A stretch of DNA of 64,000 bases from Muscardinus avellanarius (GCA_963383645.1 OY726564.1:107763540-107827539), one strand, 5' to 3'. Positions 23,446-36,317 are shown, counted from the stretch's first letter. The notes: generated by a model not told the origin, from the sequence alone. Made by a program: numbers and translations.

Positions 23446-24215
23446 GTAAGACCTTGGGCCGCCGCGCCACAGAAACGGTGCTCAGAACGACTACAGTGGA
23501 GTGCAGTGTGCGTGTCGCAATGAAATAGTCTAGCTGCATTTGTGAGTTTAGGCTATTTGTCCTGTTAGAGTTTGCTCTTTTCAAAATAATTCAGTAATGT
23601 CAAATAAAAGGTAGTATATTAAGAGTTTAAAGATCAACTAAGCTGGGCATGGTGGCTCATGTTTGTAATCCCAGTACATGGGAGGCTGAGACAGGAGGAT
23701 CAAAGGTTCGAGAACAGCCTCAGCAAGTAGACTCTTAGCAACCTAGTGAGACCCTGTTTCAGAATAAAAATAAAATGGGGCTGGGAGTATAGCTTGGAGG
23801 TAGAATGCCCCTGGACTCAATCCCCAGTACCGCACACATACACACACACAAAAAGATAAACTAGCCGGGCGTGGTGGCGCACGCTTGTAATCCCCGCGCT
23901 TGGGAGGCTGAGACAGGAGGGTCGCACGGGTTCGAAGCCAGCCTCAGCTACTTAGTGAGGCTCTCAGCAACTCAGTGACACCCTGTTTCCAAATAAAATA
24001 GAAAATCAGTCTGGGAGTATAGCCCGGAGGTAGAAAGCCTCTGGGTTCCACCCCCAGTACTACAAAAAAAAAAAAAAAAGATAAAGTAGATTTAACAGTG
24101 AAGAGTGAAGGGAACCACTATGTAAGTTAGTAGTGCCAGTCGTTGACACAAAAATACATGCCGAGTACATTGATACAGAATTTATAAATTAATCGTGTAT
24201 CATTGAAAGTAGAAT

Positions 24216-24285
24216 AACCTCCCATCCAAGATCTAACCAGGTTCAGCCCTGCTTAGCTTCCAAGACCATGGCATGACCATAGACT
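24216..24285 (-). pseudogene. 5S rRNA pseudogene, internally deleted
   Basis: Read on the - strand it starts near GTCTATGGTCATGCCATGG, then after a gap of about 20 bases continues GGAAGCTAAGCAGGGCTGAA, CCTGGTTAGA and CTTGGATGGGAGGT. These match the 5' arm and the internal promoter and loop region of mammalian 5S rRNA. The middle segment between them is missing, and the 3' end is lost. It may be a 5S retrocopy or part of a 5S-derived SINE. Confidence 0.75.
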
Positions 24286-24651
24286 GAAAATTAGAGTATC
24301 CTCTACTAGCTGGTGTGATGGCCCACGCCTATCAGCCCAACACTTGGGAGGCTGAGATAGGAGGATTGTAGATTCAAGACCAGACTCAGCAACTCGGTAG
24401 GCCTCTCAGAAAATGAAAAGGACCAGAGGTATAGCTCAAAGGTATGCTTGAAATTCCAGCTACTCAGGAGGCTGAGGCAGGAGGGTCACAGGTTCTAAGG
24501 CAGCCTCGGCAACAGCTCTCATTAACCCAACAAGACCCTGTTTCAAAATAAAAATAAAGAGTACATTACCTATCTCGACTCTTGGCTTGTTGAGAAGGTA
24601 ACGAGGACCCAGTGTCTCTTCTGTCACCTTTGCCTCCTGACCTGTTCCCTC

Positions 24652-25904
24652 GTGTGTGAATGCATCTCCGTCCGTGTTGGCTCTGCTGGCGTCCACGTTG
24701 GCAATGCCTGCTGGGAGCTTTGCTGCCTGGAACATGGCGTCCGGCCTGATGGCCAGGTGCCAAGCAGCAAGACAAGTAGGGGAGGAGATGAGTCCTTCAG
24801 CAGCTTCTTCAGGGAGACGGCCTGACAAGATGTGCACAGGTGGTGGTCCTGGAACCTGCAGTCATCGAAGTTCACACCAGTGCCTACCGCCAGCTCTTCC
24901 ACCCTGAGCAGCTTATCACAGGCAGGAAAGATACTGCTTGTAACTGTGCCCATGGCCAGCACACTGTGGGCAAGGAAGTCGCTGGCCTCGCCTTGGGCTG
25001 CACTAGCTGACCAGTGCACAGGTCTTCAGGGCTTCCTGGCTGTCCACAGCTCTGGCGGGGAACGGGTTCTGGGTTCCCCTCCCTGCTGACGAAGCGTCTC
25101 TCTGTTGATTATGTAAGAAGGCCAAGCTGGAGTTCTCACTTACCCAGCCCGCAGGCTTCCCCGGCCCTACCGGAACCCTACAACTCCATCCTCACACCCT
25201 CACCTCCCTGGAGCACTCTGACTGCACCTTCATGGCAGACACGAGGCCCTCACGACATCTCACAGAGCTCCTGCCCACCTTGTTGGCCAGGCCACGTCTT
25301 CCGTCGCTGCTTCCCTCGGATCTGATGGAGCCCTGGATGCTGATCAGACAGAACTCCAGACCGCCTGGCGCCCGCCGCATCCACTTCCCTCTGGCCACGT
25401 ACGCCCCGTCATCTCTGCTGAGAAAGCCGGCTGTGAACAGCTTTCTGTGGCAGAGATCACGAGCACCTGCCCCGAGCCGGCCAGCCAGATGGAGAAATGC
25501 CGCCCTCACTGTGGCGAATACTCGGCGTGCTGCTGCCTGTTCTGTGGTGATGTGGCTCCCAGAGGCGTCAGTGCTGCCACTTGCCACCATCAAGGCCAAG
25601 CGCAGCGTCGTCTGTGGGTCGGTGCCCCAAGGTGGACATTAACTACCAGTGTCCACTGTGGTACCCGGTGGAGATAGGATCAGATGCCGTGTGCCTCTGA
25701 GCGCTAGCACAGCCGCCGCCGAGGCCTGGGCTCGCCTGGACCACAAGTCTGACCCAGTGTCTGCCAGGCCCACCCTTGTTCACTGGTACGTGGGTGAGAG
25801 ACTGAGGAAGAGAGTTTTCTGAGGCCTGCGAAGACATGGCTGCCCCAGAGAAAAAGTATGAGGAGGTTGGTGTGGATTCTGTTGTAGAGGGTGAGGAATA
25901 CTAA
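24652..25904 (+). pseudogene. Alpha-tubulin processed pseudogene
   Basis: Intronless alpha-tubulin coding sequence lying in ABL2 intron 4 in the same orientation. Recognisable blocks in order are ECIS.(V)GxAGV near the start (ATG changed to GTG at 24652), [62 protein letters not shown] and the acidic C-terminus ending EGEEY-stop at 25902-25904. It is broken by an in-frame TGA (24823-24825) and several frameshifts and deletions, so no tubulin can be made. 3' UTR-like sequence follows to about 26060. The missing introns indicate retroposition of an mRNA. The isotype cannot be decided by eye. Confidence 0.93.
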
Positions 25905-26072
25905 TATATATAGCCCTGGTACCACGTCAAACTCCCAGAACTTTAGCTTCAGAATTACCGGACTGGTGCTAATGTTATATTAGTATATTGTCTTCATTCA
26001 GTTATGACCATGCCTGTCTTTCTCCATGTGTATCTGTCGGATTTTTCCATTGTGTCATAAAGGCTTTAAGGA

Positions 26073-26268
26073 CGCTTGTAATCCCAGCATTCGGGAGGCT
26101 GAGACCTGAAGGATCGCGGTTCGCGGACAGCCTCAGCTACTTAGTGAGGCCCTCTGCAACTCAGCGAGACCCGGTTTCAAAATAAAGAATAAAAAAAAAA
26201 CAGGGAAGGGGGTGTAGCTCGGAGGTCAAATGCCCCTGGGTTCCATCCCCAGACCCGCAAAAAAAAAA
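26073..26268 (+). repeat. 5'-truncated B1-ID SINE with 14-bp target duplication
   Basis: The SINE starts inside the B1 half (CGCTTGTAATCCCAGC) and ends in an A tail. AAAGGCTTTAAGGA is present on both sides (26059-26072 and 26269-26282). It inserted into the 3' UTR-like tail of the tubulin pseudogene, so it is younger than that pseudogene. Confidence 0.9.
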
Positions 26269-27175
26269 AAAGGCTTTAAGGAAAAACAAAATAAAAATTA
26301 ATAAATAGGGCTGGGCATGTAGCTCAGTAGTACAGTGCCCCAGTTCAGTGCCTAGTGACACGCACAGGATTAAATGACACAGTTTCTAGCTGGTACAGAG
26401 TAAGGAGTGAGTTTATGAGTTCTCATTCTCCTTTTGTGCCAACATATAGACATGGTATGTTGCCTCATGCCCTGTGCAGATAGGATCAGGTAAGTCAGAA
26501 TGTCAGCGAAACACAGCAGTTCTAGTTGTGTGACTAACAGAAGCGAGCGCACATGTGTATCAGAAGACACGTACAGCCGGGCGTGGTGGCGCACGCTTGT
26601 AATCCCTGTACTTGGGAGGCTGAAGCTAGAGGATTGCAGGTTCACAGCCAGCCTCAACTTAGTGAGGCTCTCCACAACTTAGTGAGACCCTGTCTCAAAA
26701 TAAAGAATAAAAAAAATACAGCTGGGAGTGCCGTAAACCAACTCAGTCGGGGATTGGGGCGCGAGTCCACTCGCGATCGAGAATCTCAGAAATGATGGGG
26801 AAGGATAGGGTGACGTACTGCAGATTCTTATCTGCAGCGATTCTTTCTCTTCTAGGAAATAAATTTCTATAAATTCCTATTAGCGGCGCTTCTGAAAAGA
26901 ACCTGACGTGGATCAATGCTTCTTGTGCAATCGAACACTTTATTATAGACACAAGATTTTTTTATATATTCCCATCTCCCAGTGATTCTCTAGTAAAAAA
27001 AGTGCAAAACACCCAAAGTACAATAGAGATATACACATGCAGATTGCCAACCCTGAACAAGACAAAAGTAAGGCCTGTGATATCACAGGTGTTTGTGATT
27101 GAAATCAGTCCCATTACCCCAGGTGGGTCTTGTGCTCGAATTAGCCCCTTTGGCCTTGCAGCTGCAGAGGCTTTT

Positions 27176-27381
27176 TTTTTTTTTTTTTTTTTTTTGTGGT
27201 ACTGGGGTTCCTGGAAGCCCTTCTATCTCCAGACTACACTCCCAGACCTATTTTTACATTTTTATTTGGAAACAGGGTCTCCTAAGCCAGCGCGCACGCG
27301 GCTGGCTTCGAACCTGCGCCATCCTCCTGTCTCTGCCTCCCAAGCGCGGGGATTACAAGCGTGCGCCACCACGCCTGGCTA
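27176..27381 (-). repeat. B1-ID SINE inserted in solo LTR copy 2 (first)
   Basis: Flanked by CAGAGGCTTTT (27165-27175 and 27382-27392). LTR copy 1 has the same site once, uninterrupted, at 4729-4739. Confidence 0.92.
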
Positions 27382-28075
27382 CAGAGGCTTTTAATAGGCT
27401 AATTCCAGAAGAACAAAAGTCACACCCAGAATCACTTGAGGAGTCCAGTTTTTAAGAATTTTCTTTAACCCTTTCGGAACTTTTATTCCTAGGGCTTAGT
27501 CCAATGTCCTTCTCTATCTAGCAACCTCCTTTGAGCTGAATGGGGGACGAAGTCCGAGATTCCAGCTTTCATATAGTTGGCGTAGGGAAATCCGTGTTCC
27601 TTTACGATGATTTAGAGAATTTCGATGAATGTCTGCTGGATTTTGTCTGCAATACAATCTGCTGTCTGAAAGCTTAAGCAAACTCATAACACAGTTTAGC
27701 AGGTAAACACCAAGAAATAATATGAAGTTTTTAGATTTAGTTGTCAAATATACTTCTCTAGCAGCTGAGCACTTTTCCTCAAACGATATGCTTATTAACC
27801 AGGTAGTGTGCTATATCTCCAGGCATCGCTATTTACTAGGAGCAAAGGTCAAGATTCCTTTCAGCCCTTGGCTAATGAAGGTCAAAGATAGGGAGGGGTT
27901 CTGCATTTGTAATTATTGACTGGAATGCTGCCACTGCATTTGAACAAAGCCGAGGATGTTTACCAGAAAGTTTATTTTCCACGGACTCAGTTTCTCTCAC
28001 AGTCCTGATCTTACACCACCGGAGCAATTCGTGTGGAGAGTTAAAAGAATCATTGCTAAAAGAATAATAGTTATG

Positions 28076-28287
28076 CCGGGCGTGGTGGCGCACGCTTGTA
28101 ATCCCCTCGCTTGGGAGGCGGAGACAGGAGGATCGCGCTGGTTCGGAGCCAGTCTCGCTGGCTTAAGAGACTCTGTTTCCACATAAAAATGTTAAAAAAT
28201 AGGTCTGGGAGTGTAGCCCGTGGGAGTGTATACCGGAGGTAGAAGGGCTTCCAGGAACCCCAGTACCACCAAAAAAAAAAAAAAAAA
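28076..28287 (+). repeat. B1-ID SINE inserted in solo LTR copy 2 (second)
   Basis: Flanked by AAAAGAATAATAGTTATG (28058-28075 and 28288-28305). LTR copy 1 has the empty site at 5413-5430. Confidence 0.92.
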
Positions 28288-28499
28288 AAAAGAATAATAG
28301 TTATGAAAGAATATCTAAAAATGGAGAATACTTTGGGCCAGCGACCACACCTTCTCTCGGGGCTTGTGTCTATGGCCTGCATGGATGCATGCAGATGCCC
28401 AGAGGGCGTAGCTGTAGCTGGTATCTGCATCTGCATGGGAGTGTAGCTCAGAGGTAGAATGCCCCTGGGTTCAATCAGTACTGTACAAAAAGAAAAAGA

Positions 28500-28640
28500 G
28501 ACATGTTCAGGAGAGCTCATAGCCGTGCTGTCTGTGGTGACCCACACTGGAGACATCCAAATATCTAACAGTGGAATGCATTAATAAATTGCAGTACAGT
28601 CATAAAATGAAATCTTTTATAACAAATGAACAAAAAGTCC
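28500..28640 (+). mobile_element. L1 3'-end relic
   Basis: CATAGCCGTGCTGTCTGTGG, CCAAATATCTAACAGTGGAA and AATTGCAGTACAGTCATAAA in this order resemble the 3' part of old L1 elements. No reading frame is kept. Confidence 0.65.
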
Positions 28641-29634
28641 TACATTAAACTCCATGGAGGACACTATGGCTTACTGGCTGCCTGCTTTTATAAATGAAAT
28701 AGAGCTGGCTGTGGCGCATACTTGTAATCCCAGTACATGGAGGTTAAGACAGGAGGACCACAGGTCCATGGTCAGCCAGCTACTTAGGCCCTCCTCGACT
28801 TCATGAGACCCTGTTTCAAAATAAAGAATATAAAAAACAGGGCTGGGGGCAGGGAGAGTAACTCAGAGGTAGAATGTCCCTGGATTTTATCCCCAGTACT
28901 AAAAAAATAAGTAATCCGGGCGTGGGAGGTCACGTTTGTCATCCCAGTGCTTGAGAGGCTGAGACAGGAGGACTGCAAGTTTGAAGCCAGCCTCTGCTAC
29001 TTAGTGAGGCTCTCAGCAACTTAGTGAGACCCTGTTTCCAAATAAAATAGAAAATAGGTCTGGCTGCGTAGCCCAGAGGTAGAAAGCCCCTAGGTTCCAT
29101 CCCTAGTACCACACAAAAAAAGAAAAATAAGTAAAAAGTGAATGAGTGACATTTTATTATAATCCGGCTGCTGTGCCTACTTGCTGATGTTATCTATGGC
29201 TACTTTTTGATTAGTAGGCAAAGCTGACTAGTTACAACAGAAACTCTGTGAGCAGAAGCCTAAAATAGTTATTTTCTGGACCTTCACAGAAGCATTTGTT
29301 TGGCTCCTTCTTTATATACATCATGCACATAAAGTTGACTGAAAGATTAGCGGGGCCGGGCATGATAGCACACACCTATAATTCCAGTACTTGGGAGGCT
29401 GAGACAGGAGGGTCACAGGCTCCAGGACAGCCTCAGCAATTTAGTGAGACTCTGTTTAAAAACAACTAATAAAAGGCCTGGGGATGTAGCTCATAGGTAC
29501 ACTGTCCCTGGGTTCAATCCCCAGTACCAAAAAGAAAAAAAGAAAGGATTAATGAGTACCAGGGGATTAAGATGGGGAAGAGTGGTGTTAAGATTTGGAT
29601 TTAAAATATGCTCTAAAAGCCAGTGGAGGAATAC

Positions 29635-29665
<31 letters not shown>

Positions 29666-30059
29666 GGTGGTACTGGAATTCCTGGAAACCCTTCTACCTC
29701 CGGGCTACATTCCCAGACCTATTTTATATTTTTATTTGGAAACAGGGTCTCTTAAGCCAGCGAGGCCGGCTTCCAACCTGCATGATCCTCCTGTCTCCGC
29801 CTCCCAAGCGCGGGGATTACAAGCGTGTGCCACCATGCCTGGCAGTAGGTGTACACTTTTAATTCCAGCTCTTGGGAGGCTGAGATGGGAGGATTGCCTT
29901 TCAAGGCCAGCCTCAGCTGCTTAGTCCCTCTGTGACTTAGTGAGGTCCTGTTTCAAAATAAAGAATAATTAAAAAAATAAAAATAAAAAACAGGACTGGG
30001 GGTGTAGGTTGGAGGCAGAATGTCTCTGGGTTTAATCCCCAGCACCACAAAAACAAAAA

Positions 30060-30094
<35 letters not shown>

Positions 30095-30325
30095 CCATGT
30101 GCAGGCAGAACCGGAGGCAGGACACGGCTGGAAGGGGCACGTCTCTAGGTGCGTGGCCCTGGGGACCGTATGGGTCCCTTGCGCCCTCCTCAAGCCCCGT
30201 GGGAGCTGGCTGGTGACCATGGTCTGACCTGACGTTCTGAGCCCTAAATAAACCTTTCTTTGTCTCCGTTGTGCTTGTCGGGTGTTCTGGTCATAGCAAT
30301 GGAGGTTTACTAAAACAAGTGGAGT
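30095..30325 (+). mobile_element. MaLR (MT/ORR1-type) LTR 3' end
   Basis: CTGAGCCCTAAATAAACCTT followed by GTTGTGCTTGTCGGGTGTTC and GGTCATAGCAATGGAGGTT is the standard end of rodent MaLR LTRs. The AATAAA is at 30246-30251. Confidence 0.7.
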
Positions 30326-30729
30326 GATTGCTATGGGGGGTGGGGCTTCTCTTTGGAATTATGCAAATACTCTGAAATTAGAAAATTAATGTACTTTGCA
30401 GGAACTCAGCTGGAAGCAGAGAATACTATGCTAAAAGCTCAGTCGGTCTCAGAGACCAAGGGTCATGTGTAGACGGTAACAAAGAAATATGAAACAAGAG
30501 GGACTCGAGGTCAGTGAGGAAGGAGACAGGAGGGTCACAGGGTGGAGGGAGGAGGGAGCAGGAGGACAGAGTCAGCTCCACGCGCTGCGTCCAGCGCCGC
30601 GTGCGGGATGGCTGGCACGGTCGGAGGCAGTGGGGTGGGCTGCAGAGGAGAAACGCCAAGTGAGAGGTGGGTGTAGAACCATGTTGCTCTGACTCTCACT
30701 CTGATATATAATTACAGTGCACCAAAAAA

Positions 30730-31195
30730 AGGAAAAGCCACAGTCAACATGGGACTTCAAAAAAATGTTCTGGAGTTAGTGGTGGTGGTTGGACTACTTT
30801 GCAAATAAACTTAAAACTACTGAACTGTGTACTTTGAAAGGGTAAATTTTATGGTACGTAGATTATATTACAGTACAAAAGATGAGTGGAGAAGAAAGAG
30901 CAGCCTGGCGTGGTTGTTGCACATCTGTAACCCTAGTACGTGGGAGGCTGGACAGGAGGGCTGCCAGTTTGAGGGACCTGATTCTTGTTACCTCAGGGGT
31001 AGAATTTCTGTGTGTTCAATTCCAAGGGCCACAAAAAAAAAGAGGGAGGGAGGCCAATGACACACTACGATTTCATTTGTACATAGTTCAGGCAAAGCTG
31101 ACCTGAGATTCTTGAAGTCAGCTAGTGGCTGCCTTTGAGGTGGTTGCTTCATTGACTTTTCTGGGTGGCCAGTCTCTGCTTGGGTACTTTAATCA
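30730..31195 (+). mobile_element. L1 3'-end relics with a SINE between them
   Basis: GGTGGTTGGACTACTTTGC, CTGAACTGTGTACTTTGAAA and GGGTAAATTTTATGGTACG (30775-30880) are typical L1 3' UTR text. ACGATTTCATTTGTACAT and TAGTGGCTGCCTTTGAGG (31066-31140) are a second L1 piece. A + SINE lies at 30902-31045. Confidence 0.6.
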
Positions 31196-31721
31196 GAACA
31201 TCTCTCCTTGTCACTTGCCTTATATATTTGGGTTCTGTAATTCTGTTGCTTACAAATTATTTGGAGACCAATGACCTTGATGATCCAGAGAGATATGTTT
31301 AGAAGTTCTCCCTCTGAGAGGACGAGTTGATTTTGGAAGACTAGAAAGGATGGATGGTTGGTTGGTTGGTTGATTTTGCAGGCCTGGGGATGGGACCCGG
31401 GGCATTCGCCCTCCAAGCTACACCCCCTGCCCTACTTTTTATTCTTTATTTTTGAAACAGGGTCTCACTGAGTTGCAGAGGGCCTCACTAAGTAGCTGAG
31501 GCTGGCCGCAAACCTCACCTCGATCCTCCAGTCTCAGCCTCCCAAGTGCTGGGATTACAAGCGTGCGCCACCACGCCCATCTCTGGAAAGGATGGTTTAA
31601 ATACACGTAAACTAATCTTTTGTTTCCCCTGGCCATTCTCCTTAGAGTTCATCCCAATTTAGATAAACTCCTACTTCCTGTCTTCAGGCCAGGGGAGGAG
31701 AGCCTGAGTAAACATTCCTAA

Positions 31722-33056
<1,335 letters not shown>

Positions 33057-33141
33057 GAAGACACCATGGAGGTAGAGGAGTTCCTGAAAGAAGCTGCAGT
33101 GATGAAGGAAATCAAGCATCCTAATCTGGTGCAGCTCTTAG
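33057..33141 (+). CDS. ABL2: ABL2 exon 6: kinase alpha-C helix (residues 306-333)
   Basis: An 85-nt exon, as in ABL1, between TTCCAG and GTAAGG. It encodes the alpha-C region [20 protein letters not shown]. Glu317 (the E of KEAAVM) is the residue that pairs with catalytic Lys302. The exon ends one base into the Gly334 codon. Confidence 0.97.
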
Positions 33142-35037
33142 GTAAGGAGGCCCGAGCACTGCCCCTCGGAGATGGCCACCCCGCCGATGGCAGGCGGCGC
33201 CAAGTGTGAATCCGCTGCAGGGAGTGGTGGTCATGGTCTGGGGTCACAGCTCAGTACTCATTAGAGTACTTATCTTGCATGAGGCTCCGGGTGCGACCCC
33301 AGCGTTATCAAGGGGAGCAGAAGTAAGCCAGGCGCGGTGGCGCACGCTTGTAAACCAAGTGCTTGGGAGGCTGAGACAGGAGGATCGCAGGTTCCAAGCC
33401 AGCCTCCGCAACTTGGGCTCCCAGCAACCTAGATCCTGTTTCCAAATAAAAGTGAAATATGGCTGGAGGTGTAGTGTGGAGGTAAAATGCCTCTGGGTTC
33501 AGTACTCGGTACCAAAAAGGAAAAAAAGGAAAAAGAATTACTTAGTAGATTCTGTGTTTAAAAAGAAAAAAGTGGCCTGGGCTGATTCCAGTGTATAAAA
33601 CTGCACAGCTTATGGTTTGTCCTAGATTCAAAACTAAGAAGTGTTCAAAATGGTACTAACTAAAACATTATCACAGAGATATTTTCACAAAATAAACTGG
33701 GTGTAGTGGTACATACCTGTAATCACAGCCACCAGAGGCAGGAAGAAGGATCGCTGGTTTGTAGCCAGCCTGGGCAACTATCTCAAAGGCCAGGAAGAAG
33801 CCGGGCGTGGTGGTGCACGCTTGTAATCTCCGTGCTTGGGAGGCTGAGACAGGAGGATTGCACGGGTTCGAAGCCAGCCTCAGCTACTTAGGCTCTCAGC
33901 AACTTGGTGAGACCCTGTTTCCAAATAAAATATAAAAAGGTCTGGGAGTATAGCCCGGAGGTAGAAAGCCTCTGGGTTCCACCCCCAGTACCACCAAAAA
34001 AAAAAAAAAAAAAAGGGCCAGGAAGAGCCTGTCTCAAAAAGGGGGTGGGCTGGGGATATAGCTTAGTGGTAGAGGACCCTGGTTTCAGTCCCCAAGTGTT
34101 GCAAAACAAACAAACGTCTTTTCAATAAAACAGAATATCCTGGCATGGTGGTGCAGGCCTCTGATCTAGTACTTGGGAGGCTGAGATACGAGGATTACAG
34201 TTGCAAAGCGAGACAGAGGGAGAGTAAGAAATAAAGTATTGTGATAGGGCGCCTTCTTACTTGTTCAGGTCACAAAAAAACTTTTTATTTTTATTTTTGG
34301 ATGGAACCCAGGGGCACTGGACCTCTGAGCTACATCCCCTGCCCTATTTTTTTTATTCTTTATTTTGAAACAGGGCCTCACTAAGTTGTAGAGGGCCTAA
34401 GTAGCTGAGGCTGGCCGCGAACCCATGATCCTCCTGTCTCAGCCTCCTAAGTACTGGGATTGCAAGTGTGTGCCACCATGCCTGGGTCTTCTTGGCTTTC
34501 TATAAAGAATCTGCTCTAAATCAGTGAAATCCTTGACTGTGGAGACAATTAAAATCTTACAAGCAGTGTGCCAGGCAGGGCTGTTAGCGTCTCAGTTGAG
34601 GAGAATCACGACTATCGGGGCTCTAGGACCTCTGGTCTTCTTAGCCCCTCGTGGAATTAATGCACGAAACTTTGCTTTTACTCAAATCCCCCAAAGCGTA
34701 TGGATTTCCAGAAAAGAATATAATGGAAACAAAGCCTTATGGACCAATTTACCTTTCTTGGAGGGGGTATACTGGGGATGGAACCCAGGGGCGTTCTACC
34801 TCTGAGCTATACCCCAGCCCAATTTTTTATTCTTGATTTTGAAACAAGGTGTCATTACGTTGCCAAGGGCTTTGCTAATTAGCTGAGGCCTGCGCCACCA
34901 CACCCAGCTGACTTTTGCTGTGTTAATTTCAGAGAAAGTGGTAGCAAGGGGGAAGATGATTGTTGAAATAGACCTAAAATATGTCAAGTCATTCTTGGCC
35001 GAGGCATTGGTAAGACAAGCCCTGTCTGCATCTCCAG
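33142..35037 (+). other. ABL2: ABL2 intron 6
   Basis: SINEs on + at 33325-33530, 33690-33795, 33800-34010, 34012-34110 (ID half only) and 34138-34240. SINEs on - at 34290-34490 and 34768-34910. Bases 34495-34765 and 34915-35030 are unique, with nothing recognised. Confidence 0.7.
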
Positions 35038-35215
35038 GCGTGTGCACCCTGGAACCTCCCTTCTACATCGTGACCGAGTACATGCCGTACGGAAACCTGC
35101 TGGATTACCTCCGTGAGTGCAGCCGGGAGGAGGTGACTGCGGTCGTCCTGCTCTACATGGCCACGCAGATCTCCTCTGCCATGGAGTACTTGGAGAGGAA
35201 GAACTTCATCCACAG
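35038..35215 (+). CDS. ABL2: ABL2 exon 7: hinge and N-part of C-lobe (residues 334-392)
   Basis: A 178-nt exon, as in ABL1, between TCTCCAG and GTGGGC. It holds the gatekeeper threonine in [12 protein letters not shown] (Thr346, equivalent to ABL1 Thr315), the hinge, and helices D and E, and ends two bases into the Arg codon of the HRD motif (FIHR). It has LERKNF where LEKKNF is more usual, a conservative change. Confidence 0.97.
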
Positions 35216-35641
35216 GTGGGCGGGGAGGGGCTCCGGGCGCTTCTGGCGCGGGGCTGCCAGTAAGCCCGCGCACTCCACCAAGTACTCCTGAGAGGCAGGT
35301 GCTGGCCCTGCTCTGCTCGGCACTGTCCAAGGGCCTTCTGCTCCATCTAGTGGCTGGATTTTAAAATGGCATCTGGCTTAGAAAAAGTCGAGGCCTCTGT
35401 TTGTTGCTCACTCCTGAAATCTCTCAGTGCACTTATAAAAGAGAAACCCGGCCTGTAAAGCCCTCTTGAGCTGGCACCGCAGAGCTGCCCGGCGAGTGCG
35501 CCACACGGGCCAAGCGAGGGCTATCTGCAGCCTGTCATAAAGCACTGCTCTCCTGTTTGTGCGTAGAAAGAGCCCCAAAGAGCATTTATGGTCATTTTTG
35601 TCGCCGTGTGAGTGGAATCACAGAAGGTCTCTTTCCCACAG
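35216..35641 (+). other. ABL2: ABL2 intron 7
   Basis: A short, unique intron. No repeat or other feature is seen. Confidence 0.7.
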
Positions 35642-35826
35642 AGACCTTGCAGCACGTAACTGCCTTGTGGGGGAAAACCACGTGGTGAAAGTGGCTGACT
35701 TTGGCTTGAGTCGACTGATGACGGGAGACACCTACACTGCTCACGCTGGAGCCAAATTTCCTATCAAGTGGACAGCGCCAGAGAGCCTGGCCTACAATAC
35801 CTTCTCAATTAAATCGGATGTCTGGG
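35642..35826 (+). CDS. ABL2: ABL2 exon 8: catalytic and activation loops (residues 393-454)
   Basis: A 185-nt exon between TTCCCACAG and GTAAGG. It completes HRD (392-394), then gives [13 protein letters not shown] with the catalytic Asp394, DFG (412-414), the activation-loop tyrosine in DTYTAHAG (Tyr424, equivalent to ABL1 Tyr393), the APE motif (in TAPESLAYN) and SDVW. All residues needed for catalysis are present. Confidence 0.97.
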
Positions 35827-36317
35827 GTAAGGTTGGAAGAGACGTTTTCCTGTATGCATTGTTTGATTTATTAATGATCTTAACATTTTAGAGCTCTTTT
35901 ACATGATGTTTAAAAAAGATGCTGCACCTGGGCATGTGTCCCATGCCTGTGGTCCGAGCTACTTGGCAGGTAGTGTGAGGGTAGCTTGAGCCCAGGAGTT
36001 CAAGGCCAGCCTGGGCAGCACAGGCAGACCCGTGTCCAAACAAGCACAACAGCCCAGGCCTTCAGGGCAGCCTGCGCTCGGACACGTGCACCCCCCGACC
36101 CCCAGCACCTGCTTGCCACAGAAGGCGGCTGCTCATGTCCACAGTGCCGAGCTTCAGAACGTTTCTCAAGGAAGCATGAGGAGGTTTCCTCTAGCATTCC
36201 TCCTTGTAACAAATCTGCTTCTACTGCCCTGAGAAGCAGAGTGACTTAGTAGAGGCATTTCTTCTTTCTACTGTGAGTCTTATTTATTTACGTATTTATT
36301 TTTATTTTTTATTTTTT

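Larger units (their letters stand above)
26729..28435 (-). mobile_element. Solo LTR, ERV class II-like, copy 2, with two SINE insertions
   Basis: Begins TG, ends CA, and is flanked by the 6-bp duplication TGGGAG (26723-26728 and 28436-28441). Removing two later SINEs (about 217 and 230 bp with duplications) leaves about 1260 bp, matching copy 1. The antisense AATAAA is at 26939-26944. It lies in ABL2 intron 4 against the gene direction and carries no viral coding sequence. Confidence 0.85.
26576..28495 (+). repeat. B1-ID SINE split by the solo LTR
   Basis: The B1 half and linker lie at 26576-26728 and stop at GCTGGGAG. The rest of the ID half resumes at 28442 with TGTAGCTCAGAGGTAGAATG and ends in an A-rich tail near 28495. 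The two pieces join exactly at the TGGGAG duplication, so the LTR inserted into an existing SINE. Confidence 0.85.

Noticed and set aside
4275..28435. The two LTRs as ends of a single 24-kb provirus
   Set aside because: They have different target duplications and enclose ABL2 exons; no viral genes lie between them.
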